From assembly GCA_022571865.1 (NCBI GenBank), contig JACZXA010000014.1, forward strand, positions 1 to 36,092: a stretch of DNA of 36,092 nucleotides, given 5' to 3'. A program made the position numbers and the translations under genes. Each line of letters opens with the position of its first letter. Position 1 is the stretch's first letter. Shown piece after piece: positions 1 through 7,529 of this stretch. The DNA is from Pseudomonadota bacterium (lineage in GTDB: Bacteria > Pseudomonadota > Gammaproteobacteria > Pseudomonadales > Azotimanducaceae). Below the pieces are notes generated by a model. That model was not told the origin of the DNA. It saw only the letters and a list, made by a program, of their open reading frames with translations, and ran no database searches.

Positions 1-2
1 AA

Positions 3-332
3 AACGACGACGAAAAGAAAAAGATTCCCGGTGGCCGGAAGATAGGACTGTCTGAGTCGATTATTTTCTTCGCCGCACTCTGGGCTGACCAAGGTTTGCT
101 AATCGGCGTTTGGCTTGCCTTTAAAGTTACTTCGAAATGGGCAGTATGGTCTCACATAGTTCGCATAGACAAAGAAGACTTGCCGCTGGAGGACAGAAAA
201 CAACTTGGGGGCTCGCTTTTCACGCGGTTTATCGTAGGCACCGCGATGAATTTGATAAGTGCATTCATTGGATACGCAGTCGGACACAACTTCTACGAAA
301 CGGTTTGGGTAGTCGGGTTCCTCGCCTCCTGA
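3..332 (+). CDS. Hypothetical membrane protein, 5' end outside the window
   Basis: The frame is open from the first bases of the window to a TGA at 330-332, so the N-terminus is missing. A TTG at 96 would be an internal start, but in-frame coding continues upstream of it (charged Lys/Asp/Glu-rich stretch, then hydrophobic LSESIIFFAALWA), so I annotate it as partial. The visible ~109 residues contain about three hydrophobic segments: residues ~20-45, ~75-90 and the last 15. A charged loop (RIDKEDLPLEDRK) sits between them. I recognise no family. It is followed by two more small membrane-protein genes on the same strand, which suggests an accessory operon. No function is proposed. Confidence 0.5.
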   Translation, partial: NDDEKKKIPGGRKIGLSESIIFFAALWADQGLLIGVWLAFKVTSKWAVWSHIVRIDKEDLPLEDRKQLGGSLFTRFIVGTAMNLISAFIGYAVGHNFYETVWVVGFLAS

Positions 333-338
333 GTGCTC

Positions 339-354
339 CTGTACGCCCGTACAG
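339..354. promoter_or_regulatory. LexA-box-like palindrome
   Basis: CTGTACGCCCGTACAG has the CTGT-N8-ACAG arrangement of the gammaproteobacterial SOS box, with a perfect 6-bp inverted repeat. It lies just after the first gene and about 280 bp before the next start, so it is not ideally placed for a promoter. The GC-rich centre differs from the usual AT-rich one. It could equally be a chance palindrome. Confidence 0.2.
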
Positions 355-637
355 TGTTTATATATACAGTAGTGGTAGGTAGGGGTGGGTAAGCCTAAAC
401 GAGCATCAGCGGGCTTGTGAGAAGGGTCAGAAAAGACACAGGGGGCACAAAGGCCCTGACGAAGTTCAGCGGTAGAACTTTAGCGTCCGAGAAAAGATGC
501 CCCGCCTGATGAAAATTGGAACAACCATTGCTGTCGAGACGCTTACCGATACTAGATAATCGAAGACATCGCCAAAACGCACCCTCCAACGCCGAGATAC
601 TGAGACGCCTAGCGACGACATTCATCGGAGGAATGAC

Positions 638-1009
638 TTGTTGCCAAAACTACGAAATCGAGAACCTGTCGGAAATGAGCCGCAGAAGCCACCAATCCGA
701 GACAGATTACGGGACAGCTTTGCTAGTGGGCTTGTCGCGCTGTCTTTCGTCGGAGCGGGTCTTTCGTTTTGGGCAATTATTGGGTGGCAGACATTCACGT
801 GGCTGGAATCGGGTGCCTGGCCGGAACTGCCCCTCGTCACATTGTTTAAATTTTTCGAAGCTGACCTCAGTTTCATCTACAACCCAAGCGACTGGTACGG
901 AATTGCCAAGATCGCGCAGTGGGTCTTAGACCTTCCGTTATCGGTCTGCATTCCCTTACTTATTTTGCTGACCGGGGGATTCATACATACGGCGTTCGAC
1001 CTGGACTAG
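638..1009 (+). CDS. Hypothetical small membrane protein
   Basis: 123 residues. TTG at 638 is preferred because GGAGG at 627-631 lies 6 bases upstream; the ATG at 633 is in another frame. The N-terminal 25 residues are basic and proline-rich. A hydrophobic segment follows at ~30-50 (GLVALSFVGAGLSFWAIIGW), and a second near the C-terminus (LSVCIPLLILLTGGFIH). That predicts a two-pass inner-membrane protein with a Trp/Phe-rich loop between. No family was recognised. It is 18 bp upstream of the next small membrane protein and probably cotranscribed with it. Confidence 0.5.
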   Translation: MLPKLRNREPVGNEPQKPPIRDRLRDSFASGLVALSFVGAGLSFWAIIGWQTFTWLESGAWPELPLVTLFKFFEADLSFIYNPSDWYGIAKIAQWVLDLPLSVCIPLLILLTGGFIHTAFDLD

Positions 1010-1027
1010 CCCGAAAGAGGGGGATGT

Positions 1028-1459
1028 ATGGAATCCACCGCAACTCAACAAGCAGTTCTGGCTCTCCCATTCGCTTTCGCCTTCCTGACAGGAATGATCG
1101 CGAAGCGTAGAAACCGAAACATACTCGGCTGGGCAGCGCTGGGGCTGGTCACTGGCCCAGTTGCATGGATAGTGGCAGCGACTCTACGCCCGCTGGAAAA
1201 GAAGCCGCAGAAACCCGCCAAACCAAAGCATAAAATCCGGGACTATTCGGAAGGGCTCTGGCGTTTGACGGTCGTGCTTACATTCACCGCCCCCGTAGTT
1301 GGATGGCTAATGCTATTTCTTCTGGATGAGGCCGGTATCGTGAACCTCAGAAAGGAGGAGATCTTTTTCTCAAGCCTGCCGTTTGCCATCCTGCCGTATA
1401 TCGTCGTCAAGTTGTGGTTGTGGATAAAACGTGGCTACCAGATCGACACCGGGCCATAA
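1028..1459 (+). CDS. Hypothetical membrane protein, 143 aa
   Basis: The start ATG at 1028 follows a purine-rich Shine-Dalgarno stretch (GAAAGAGGGGG). The protein has a hydrophobic N-terminal helix (~8-25), a second at ~33-52, a strongly basic proline/lysine linker (~55-75, KKPQKPAKPKHK) and two more hydrophobic segments (~80-103 and ~118-135), so probably four membrane passes with a cytoplasmic basic loop. I recognise no family. With the two genes before it, it forms a run of small membrane proteins in an accessory region whose next gene downstream, on the opposite strand, is decayed. Confidence 0.55.
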   Translation: MESTATQQAVLALPFAFAFLTGMIAKRRNRNILGWAALGLVTGPVAWIVAATLRPLEKKPQKPAKPKHKIRDYSEGLWRLTVVLTFTAPVVGWLMLFLLDEAGIVNLRKEEIFFSSLPFAILPYIVVKLWLWIKRGYQIDTGP

Positions 1460-1593
1460 CCTGTACATAAACCCATGCTGTATGGACGCCCAGCGCTGTA
1501 CGGGCTTACAATAGTTCTTAGGTATGGCAGGGCATGGGGTAGGTGCTGAAAACGGCTTAGGCGGGCTTACAGGAAGCCGTCTTTGCCTGTGCG

Positions 1594-1608
1594 GCCCAAT
1601 ACTGAGCG
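1594..1608. repeat. 15-bp direct repeat, copy 1
   Basis: GCCCAATACTGAGCG here is identical to 2603-2617. The two copies lie near the 3' and 5' ends of the decayed HTH gene. Both encode AQYWA on the minus strand, in the frame that carries each gene end. Confidence 0.6.
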
Positions 1609-2602
1609 GAATCAACTTCCATCGCTGTTTCTATGTTTGCCAGTAATCTCTGATACACCAGCTTCTTTATCGGCTCGCTTTTTACTTACCAAACCCTCTT
1701 TGGTAGGTTCTAGTAGATCAGTCCTTTTGCCCTGTGCATCAACTTCAGATCTGATCGACCCGTACTGGCGCTTGCACTCAAGATGTGCAATATCGAGGCG
1801 GCTAATTTGCAGCGCCTCAACCGCGGTTAAATTGTCGGTCAACTGGCAATTTGAAAGTTGTGAGTTCTGGGTCGGGTGGATTTTCACCGCCAGTCATTGC
1901 GGGGGTGTTGCTGTTCGCATCGTCTGATGGGTCGGGTGGTGGATTTTCACCATGCTTTAAGTCTTTGTTTACCGTCGAATGGTCAACCCCCAGCACCTCC
2001 CCGGTTTCTTGCTGAGACATCGGGTGGTGCCAAATCCGAAGCTAGCTTCGTATATCGTGGTCCAGGATGGCGGTAGCAGCGGGACTACAGATTTCTGTAG
2101 ATGTAAATGTTGAGTGTTACCAATCTTCTGTAAGTGACTGATTGTTTGGGCGCTCATCCGCAGTTTTTTCCGCACCAACGAAACAAGCGCACGACGCGAC
2201 TTGCGCCATTCATCGTCGGTGAGGTCACAACCGTCGAAACCGTTAGCGAGAATGCGGAATTCTTTGCGGCGCTCGAAGTGGATAAACTCCGCGTGAGGAG
2301 TTTCTTCGCTGTTTCCGCTGCCGGGCGCTTTACCCAATAACTGTCCTATCCGTGCCCAGGAGTCGTCGTCTAGTTTGGTTAACTCATAGAGGGTGCGCCA
2401 GGACGCGGGTAGTAAGTTACGCCCATGGGCGTAAATTCTTGGGTCTTCTGCAATCAGTTTTAGCTTGCTAATTGTTTGTTGCGAAAAACAGAGCCTCGGG
2501 GCCAGCTCTTGCTGCGTAACTTCGCTCAGTGCTTCACCAATTAGTTTCCCGGTTTGAATGATTGATTCAACCGACTTCTGCCAAGCGGCATTGATTCGGT
2601 CA

Positions 2603-2617
2603 GCCCAATACTGAGCG
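2603..2617. repeat. 15-bp direct repeat, copy 2
   Basis: Identical to 1594-1608 in the same orientation, about 1 kb away. It lies within codons 10-15 of the HTH gene (AQYWA). It may reflect a partial internal duplication that accompanied the decay of the gene. Confidence 0.6.
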
Positions 2618-2646
2618 CGAGTCTCGTGTACTACTACTTCAGACAA

Positions 2647-3158
2647 CTGCCACTACCTTGCTCATGCTGAACTACGCAAAAGCAATTGAAGGAAGATAAG
2701 CCCGCACGCGGGTTCATTTCATTCGAAAAATTTTCAAAAAATATATATAGAAACTGCCCAAACAAGACACGTCACTGGTAACCGCCAAATGAGCACTTGG
2801 AATGAGTGCATACCAAAAAATATCTCGAAACAGAGTGTGGCGTGCTGGGTAAGTCCTAGTACCCAGTCTGCACACGCGCTCAGGGTCGGGGGTTCGATTC
2901 TGACCAACGCGCAGTTGATGGGACCCCTATTGTGGAAGGGAAAGGCCCCTTTTGTTTTGTAGCGCCGTGACAAGCGGGGTCATGGCCATTTCACGCCACA
3001 CAGAATTTGCCCCACCCCCCCTTTCTTTGTCCGTCGGGGTAGCTTAGGCAGAGGCTGGTCAGGGATAAAGTACAGTTGAGTAGCCTCTCGGGTACCCCTG
3101 CTGAAGCTAAACGCCTCCACCAGGCTGTGCCGAGCCTACCCAAGCATGTTTTCGAGGT
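2647..3158. other. Intergenic stretch without a supported gene
   Basis: No reading frame here looks coding. A short CCCGCACGCGGG palindrome lies near 2701, followed by an AT-rich run (TTTTCAAAAAATATATATAG). Around 2843-2864 a 7-bp inverted repeat (CTGGGTA/TACCCAG) is followed by a GGGGGTTCGATTC stretch resembling a tRNA T-arm, but no cloverleaf could be built. A weak hairpin with a T-rich tail (AAGGG...CCCTTTTGTTTTG) lies at about 2938-2960. Confidence 0.4.
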
Positions 3159-3299
3159 TCATGCGGCTCTCTTGTTCAAATGACGATAGAGCGTACTTGG
3201 ATCAACTCTCAGCAACCTGGCTACCTCGTTTCTTTCCAGAATCGCCGTCCTTGGCTCGTTTTGCAGGTTGATGCTCTCTGGGAGGACTGCAACAATGAA
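3159..3299 (-). pseudogene. C-terminal fragment with a Fis/NtrC-type helix-turn-helix
   Basis: A short open frame on the minus strand ends at the TGA in 3159-3161. It reads VAVLPESINLQ..., then LERNEVARLLRVDPSTLYRH and NKRAA at the end. The second half is a textbook Fis-type helix-turn-helix, as found at the C-terminus of sigma-54-dependent activators and in some recombinases. An in-frame TGA (3300-3302) blocks the frame upstream and no AAA+ or receiver domain precedes it, so only the tail of the gene survives. The identification as NtrC-like rests on one motif. Confidence 0.4.
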
Positions 3300-3404
3300 T
3301 CAGGGAAATTGAAGGATGTTCTGAGGGACAGTCAAAGTCAAAAAACGCAGACATCTGATTGCAACTAAAAACCCGTCGACATACACCGCTACAGGACTTG
3401 AGTC

Positions 3405-3923
3405 ATGCATAGAAAATTAATCGCAGCGTTGCTGCTGTGTTTGCTGACGCTAACAGCGTTTGGGGTCACTGAGGGCGACGAAGCTCCACCCTGGATTGGT
3501 ACGAACCTGGTGGATGGTTCGATGGTGGAGTTTCCTGCCATTCTGAATGATCAACCTGCGGTACTACTTTTCTGGGCCACCTGGTGTCCGTATTGCAAAG
3601 CGTTCATGCCCTACGTGAAAAAAATACAGGCCGAGTACGCGCAATACGGAGTTCGAATCATTTCCTTCAACACCAAGGAGCGTGGAATTGGCGACCCCAA
3701 AGCCTACATAGATACATTGGGGTTCCCGTTAGTTGCCGTGGCAGATGCTGATGACATTGCCCGACGATATGCTGTTGAATTTATTCCCGGTTTGATGGTT
3801 GTGAGCGGTGATGGAATGATCGCCTATCGCCGACGAAGCACTGATCTTCCGGCCGGGAAAACAGTCTCACAGCAATGGGACGAAGAAGTTCGGCGGGTTT
3901 TGGATAGGCTTGTTGATCGTTAA
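3405..3923 (+). CDS. TlpA/ResA-like exported thioredoxin-fold protein
   Basis: 172 residues starting at ATG 3405. Residues 1-20 are a Sec signal peptide (basic MHRK, then a leucine-rich core ending at TAFG), so the protein acts in the periplasm or is membrane anchored. The AhpC-TSA/Redoxin thioredoxin fold follows. FWATWCPYC holds the catalytic pair C61 and C64, and FIPG (~127-130) supplies the cis-proline loop. The length is normal for the TlpA/ResA group, which reduces disulfides in apocytochromes or in other exported proteins. There is no gene for a partner next to it, so the substrate is unknown. It stands alone between decayed genes, and itself looks intact. Confidence 0.85.
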   Translation: MHRKLIAALLLCLLTLTAFGVTEGDEAPPWIGTNLVDGSMVEFPAILNDQPAVLLFWATWCPYCKAFMPYVKKIQAEYAQYGVRIISFNTKERGIGDPKAYIDTLGFPLVAVADADDIARRYAVEFIPGLMVVSGDGMIAYRRRSTDLPAGKTVSQQWDEEVRRVLDRLVDR

Positions 3924-4389
3924 AACTGCGTTAGAGGAGCATCTTCAAACTCTAAACGTGTGATCGAATAGCCGTTCGGATTGCCATCAGCACTCACGGG
4001 CACTTATCCATGTTGGTGACTGATTAGCCCGATGAACTCGCTGGGCTAGGAGTACTCCATGTAGGGAGAATTATCCCGCACTGCAACAAAAAGCGGCCCC
4101 CTAAATCACGCTCTTAAGCAGACATAATCGGCCAAAACCGGCCTAACTATAACTAGCCACATGAGGTAGTTGATTTTCTGTACGGCATTGCTCAGTAATA
4201 GAACCATCGCAACTGGCTTGTGAAAACCTGCTACGACGAACCATTGACACCAACTGTGAATCACTTTATTTGGCATTCCTTCGTCTCGCACGCTGCTCGC
4301 ATGCAAGCGATGAACCAAACCCAGAACTCACTGGGTAGCGCTTGCAGGGCGATCTTGCAAGCTGGTTGTTGATGATCCAGGGGCTCTGC
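3924..4389. other. Intergenic stretch without a supported gene
   Basis: No convincing gene. A 6-bp inverted repeat (TAGCCC/GGGCTA, 4025-4048) without a T-run could be a weak transcript end for the thioredoxin gene. The minus-strand side would be where the missing C-terminal third of the Rieske oxygenase should lie, but I could not read that part in any frame, so it has been deleted or replaced. Confidence 0.35.
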
Positions 4390-5182
4390 TCAACGCGGTT
4401 TCTGGATACGCAAAGTGTCAATATTCTTCAAGCACAACATCGTCCGGTGATTGCGCTCATAACAATCATAGGTTTGTACATTGCCGTAGAAATCTTGCGC
4501 AAGTGAATTGCGGTGCAGGGTGTTGAAGTGATAGGTCTCACCAAACGTATCGATGGCAAGTTTCCAGTTCATCGGATGCTCAAACACCGTGCCACCGCGA
4601 TAGCTGTATCGTTCGAGATCCCAGCTATCGAGCTCATTTGCCAACCTGCCGAGCTTGGTTTCCAGATCCAATATGCCGTCTGGATCAGGGTGCACCCACA
4701 GTAGACCCCAGCGTTCCTCCGCGGGTAACGCGATCAAGCCATGGCAGCTACTATCAACCTTGCCGAAGTGGTCTTCCTTTGGCACGCTAATCAACTCACC
4801 TTGAGTGTTGTACCCTCACGCATGGAACGGGCAGTTGAACTGGCGCTTCCGGCCTCGTTCAGCGTCTTCCACCACGGTGCCGCGGTGGCGGCACACATTG
4901 AGAAAAGCGCGGAATTGGCCGGCACTATCTCGAGTTGCCAGTATGGGTTTGCCAAGGTCTGTACTGGTGATGAAACAGTCGGCTTCGGGCAGATCACTGG
5001 ACAGTCCGAGAACGTGCGGGTAGTTCAGAAAGAATGTCTGCCATTCCCGTGCGGCAATTTCCGGGGACGTATAGGCCGACACCGGGTTTTTCAGCTGAAC
5101 GCCAGCATCGACGGTCGTGCCTTTCGTCCAGGTGGCTCAGCAAAACTTTGATCACCCGAATGGTCTCTTGTTGAGGCAGCAT
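4390..5182 (-). pseudogene. Rieske non-heme iron oxygenase alpha subunit, broken
   Basis: Begins with ATG at 5182 behind AAGGGAGAGAGCG, in the frame reading MLPQQETIRVIKVLLSHLDE. A frameshift near 5110-5130 is needed to reach NPVSAYTSPEIAAREWQTFF and the Rieske [2Fe-2S] domain (FLNVCRHRGTVV with C-x-H, then CPFH). Directly after CPFHA the codon at 4816-4818 is TGA where the family has Trp (CPFHAW). The same frame resumes with GYNTQGELISVPKEDHFG, so this is a simple nonsense change. The catalytic domain starts normally (WKLAIDTFGETYHFNTLHRN carries the iron-ligand region) but stops after ~135 more residues, about half of the usual length. Three independent lesions make it a pseudogene. The ancestral role would be ring hydroxylation or demethylation. 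Confidence 0.8.
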
Positions 5183-5218
5183 CGCTCTCTCCCTTCTATT
5201 GCGCCAGGTTACCGGGGA

Positions 5219-5434
5219 TTAGCTCACAACGTTGGCAACTGCCCGGATCATCAAAATCTGGATTGCGCAATCGCCAACCCACCTGGCGACATGCTCCAAA
5301 AGCGCTTTAATCCTGACTATCCTCACCATAACGTCAACGAAAATGCACAGCACCGCATAACACGCGCCCGCAACGGCCTCACACAGCGGTTCCGTCCATC
5401 GGCTCTGCTGGCTTGCAACCTGCGGTAACTCCAC
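5219..5434 (-). CDS. Orphan 71-aa reading frame beginning at the IS junction
   Basis: A GTG at 5432-5434 abuts the left end of the insertion sequence, and the frame stays open into the IS end. It could therefore be the 3' remnant of a gene cut by the insertion, upstream of the Rieske gene. The middle is hydrophobic (ACYAVLCIFVDVMVRIVRIK). No family was recognised and coding status is doubtful. Confidence 0.2.
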   Translation of the reverse strand: MELPQVASQQSRWTEPLCEAVAGACYAVLCIFVDVMVRIVRIKALLEHVARWVGDCAIQILMIRAVANVVS

Positions 5435-5455
5435 TAGCCCGACTTCCGCAACTCG
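5435..5455. repeat. Left terminal inverted repeat of the IS
   Basis: Exact reverse complement of 7446-7466 over 21 bases. Confidence 0.9.
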
Positions 5456-5502
5456 GCGTCAAAACGCACGTAAGTCATTGATTTTTGGTTCACAGAGGCA
5501 AA

Positions 5503-5517
5503 AGGTCGGCACTACAA
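5503..5517. repeat. IS-internal 15-bp direct repeat, copy 1
   Basis: AGGTCGGCACTACAA occurs here, downstream of the transposase stop, and again at 7344-7358 upstream of its start. The two copies bracket the gene as direct repeats inside the terminal inverted repeats. Confidence 0.75.
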
Positions 5518-5549
5518 GACGTAGTCCGGGTGGATGTTGGATGAGGGCG

Positions 5550-7325
5550 CTACGCTGAGATTCTTGGCGGTGGCTGTGCCGGTAAACTCAACTTCAGTTG
5601 CCCCAAGAGCAGTTGGTGATCTTTGTCGGGTTGCGTATAGCGCGGCAATATCAGGTGTCGGCCATCGGTCGTGGGCAGATGTACGTCCACCATCTGGATG
5701 GTGGCGAACTTTTCCAGAACCGCTCGTGGTGTGAGTCCGGGTGCTTGTGATCGGGTTTGATGTTTGAGCGTCACATGCAAGCAATAGGCGATGAAGGCAA
5801 TAAAGATGTGCGCCTCAATGCGCTCGTCCGTCTGGTGATAAATGGGACGAATCGCCAGATCGTGTTTGAGTTCTTTGAAGGCTTGCTCGATCTCCGTGAG
5901 ACGTATGTAGTATTGCCACAACATCGCCGGATCTTCGTCGCACAGATTGGACCGCAGTAGATAACGACCTTCGCGTCGCCGTGCGATGCGTAGCTTGTTA
6001 CGCCGCAGGTTGAAGGTGAACGTATCCCGGGTAACGTCCTGATCTTTATCAGGCAGGTGGATGTCGACCAGGCCGTAGGCACGACCGGCTTCCTTCTTGG
6101 CAGCCCCCAGCTTGATCAGCAACTGATCGCGAGTGAGCGTTTGCTGTTGCAGTTCCTGCAAGCGCTGCCAGAGTCTTTTCAGGCGCCGCCTGCGCATACC
6201 CCGTTCTTTCAAGGTTCGTGGATGGCTTCTGGCGAGGATATACAGTTCCTGATCCTGCTTAAGCAGCTTGACGTCGACGGACTCGCGGACCTGCTGCCAA
6301 GGCAGATGCAAAAACTCTTGCTCAAGCCGACTCAATCGCCCTTTGGGTGTTCCGACCAGATAGTGCATGGGTGCCTGACTCTCCCGCATCTGTGCCAGGG
6401 TGTCTTCGGTCGGGATGCCACGATCCATGATCCACACCCGATCGGAACGGCCATATTGCTGTTCGATCCGCTCAAGAAAGTCCGCCAGCGTGGTTTTGTC
6501 ACTGGTATTGCCCGGCATGACTTCGTAGGCCAGTGGAAAGCCTTGTGGGGTCACGATCAAAGCGATCACGACCTGTACACAGTCACCTCGCTTGTCCCGG
6601 CTGTAGCCATACTGGCGTTTGCCGGTAAACGGGGGATCGCTCTCGAAATAAGTGCTGGTCAGGTCGTAGAGCAGGACATCGAAGCGCACGTCAAACAGCG
6701 TCTCCCAACGCTCGCGCAGAAACGAGAAGAACGCTCGCTTATGCACTACCAGTTTATCCAGGCACCTATACAAGGTGTCGTCTGAGATGACCCGAACCGG
6801 GCTACCCAACAGATCCCGCATGGCGCTGTGTTCGTACCATTGACGGTGCAGGCGCCACTCGCTGCCGGGATCGATCAACTGGTAACATACCTGAGTCTTC
6901 AACACGTCGAGCCACTTCGTGCCTTGCCGACTCGTTGGTAGCCTTGCTTGCCAAAAACGATCGAGATGCAACTGATCCCAGAGTTCCAACACCAACCAAC
7001 ACGCCCCCCATTGACGCGGGTGCTGCAATTGCAGTTCGTTGAGCTTGACTTGCACCACGTCGCAGTCGAGTGGGGGTGCTTCACGATCCGTGGGAAACAG
7101 CGCTATCTGGGTCGAACTCGCGTCCTCTTGCAGCACTTCGATGGACCGACACCAGGCGGCTTTTTGGCTGTCGTTGATCTCACCGAGATACAGCACCTGA
7201 CGCTGCACGACGCGGCCGTCTTGGTTACGGCAACTCTCGACGATGCTCCAGTAACGGTGCTCTTTACCGTCCTTGAACCGTTTCTTCACACGCAAGTACA
7301 CGGACGCATAGCTTGCGTGATTCAC
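5550..7325 (-). CDS. IS1634-family (IS4-related) DDE transposase
   Basis: 591 residues from a GTG start at 7325. The N-terminal ~100 residues include the typical YLRVKKRFKDGKEHRYWSIV and GRVVQRQVLYLGE segments. The catalytic DDE core reads as LLYDLTSTYFES (first Asp), VWIMDRGIPTEDTL (second Asp) and, after a long beta-strand insertion, YYIRLTEIEQAFKELKHDL with the YREK-like signature supplying the Glu. FIAYCLHVTLKHQTR near the C-terminus is also standard for the family. The length is normal, with no internal stop or frameshift. It catalyses cut-and-paste movement of the surrounding element. Confidence 0.92.
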   Translation of the reverse strand: MNHASYASVYLRVKKRFKDGKEHRYWSIVESCRNQDGRVVQRQVLYLGEINDSQKAAWCRSIEVLQEDASSTQIALFPTDREAPPLDCDVVQVKLNELQLQHPRQWGACWLVLELWDQLHLDRFWQARLPTSRQGTKWLDVLKTQVCYQLIDPGSEWRLHRQWYEHSAMRDLLGSPVRVISDDTLYRCLDKLVVHKRAFFSFLRERWETLFDVRFDVLLYDLTSTYFESDPPFTGKRQYGYSRDKRGDCVQVVIALIVTPQGFPLAYEVMPGNTSDKTTLADFLERIEQQYGRSDRVWIMDRGIPTEDTLAQMRESQAPMHYLVGTPKGRLSRLEQEFLHLPWQQVRESVDVKLLKQDQELYILARSHPRTLKERGMRRRRLKRLWQRLQELQQQTLTRDQLLIKLGAAKKEAGRAYGLVDIHLPDKDQDVTRDTFTFNLRRNKLRIARRREGRYLLRSNLCDEDPAMLWQYYIRLTEIEQAFKELKHDLAIRPIYHQTDERIEAHIFIAFIAYCLHVTLKHQTRSQAPGLTPRAVLEKFATIQMVDVHLPTTDGRHLILPRYTQPDKDHQLLLGQLKLSLPAQPPPRISA

Positions 7326-7343
7326 GCCTTAAATCAACAGGCA

Positions 7344-7358
7344 AGGTCGGCACTACAA
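7344..7358. repeat. IS-internal 15-bp direct repeat, copy 2
   Basis: Same 15 bases as 5503-5517, located between the right inverted repeat and the transposase start codon. Confidence 0.75.
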
Positions 7359-7445
7359 CGGTTTCTCGATTCAACATGCCAACAAAAACAAATACTTACC
7401 TCGCTAAAACTAACAAAAATTGTCGAAAATAGACGAAATCAAAGT

Positions 7446-7466
7446 CGAGTTGCGGAAGTCGGGCTA
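7446..7466. repeat. Right terminal inverted repeat of the IS
   Basis: Exact reverse complement of 5435-5455 over 21 bases. The transposase promoter should lie between here and 7325. Confidence 0.9.
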
Positions 7467-7529
7467 ACACCCCGCGCCTACGCTAGTCAGCGTGTGCCGG
7501 TAAGACTTCCGCGCCTACACGCCGAGTCC

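Larger units (their letters stand above)
1557..2646 (-). pseudogene. Frameshifted DNA-binding (HTH) protein gene of the mobile-element type
   Basis: Three or four consecutive minus-strand reading frames together read as one protein. The first piece (2646 to ~2030) begins with the ATG of MSEVVVHETRAQYWADRINA and contains LCFSQQTISKLKLIAEDP, ASWRTLYELTKLDDDSW and a second SAQTISHLQKIGN segment. This is the organisation of phage and element proteins in which a replication or methylation helix-turn-helix is repeated. The second piece (from ~2020) has a clear HTH, MSQQETGEVLGVDHSTVNKD. The third (from ~1887) has TDNLTAVEALQISRLDIA and VSKKRADKEAGVSEIT. A fourth frame (ANIETAMEVDSAQYWAAQ) runs to a TAA at 1557-1559. 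At least two frameshifts are needed and no single frame spans it, so I call it decayed. Sequencing error is the alternative. Confidence 0.6.
5435..7466. mobile_element. Complete IS1634-type insertion sequence, ~2.03 kb
   Basis: The element is bounded by perfect 21-bp terminal inverted repeats (5435-5455 and 7446-7466) that begin TAGCCCGACTTCCGCAACTC on the left. It contains a single full-length transposase gene on the minus strand with ~100 bp of noncoding sequence on each side. No clear target duplication is visible: the left flank ends CTCCAC and the right begins ACACCCC. That suggests rearrangement or deletion next to the element, fitting the broken genes to its left. The transposase looks intact, so the element may still be active. 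Confidence 0.85.

Noticed and set aside
2835-2905. tRNA-like stretch with GGGGGTTCGATTC and a 7-bp hairpin
   Set aside because: No 7-bp acceptor stem, D-arm and 7-base T-loop can be placed together. The pairing around GTTCGATT leaves a 10-base loop.
4106-4318. 70-aa minus-strand frame
   Set aside because: No family match or ribosome site. A possible transposase tail was considered, but no motif supports it.
6057-6785. 242-aa plus-strand frame inside the IS
   Set aside because: Antisense to the conserved transposase core and without a recognisable motif.
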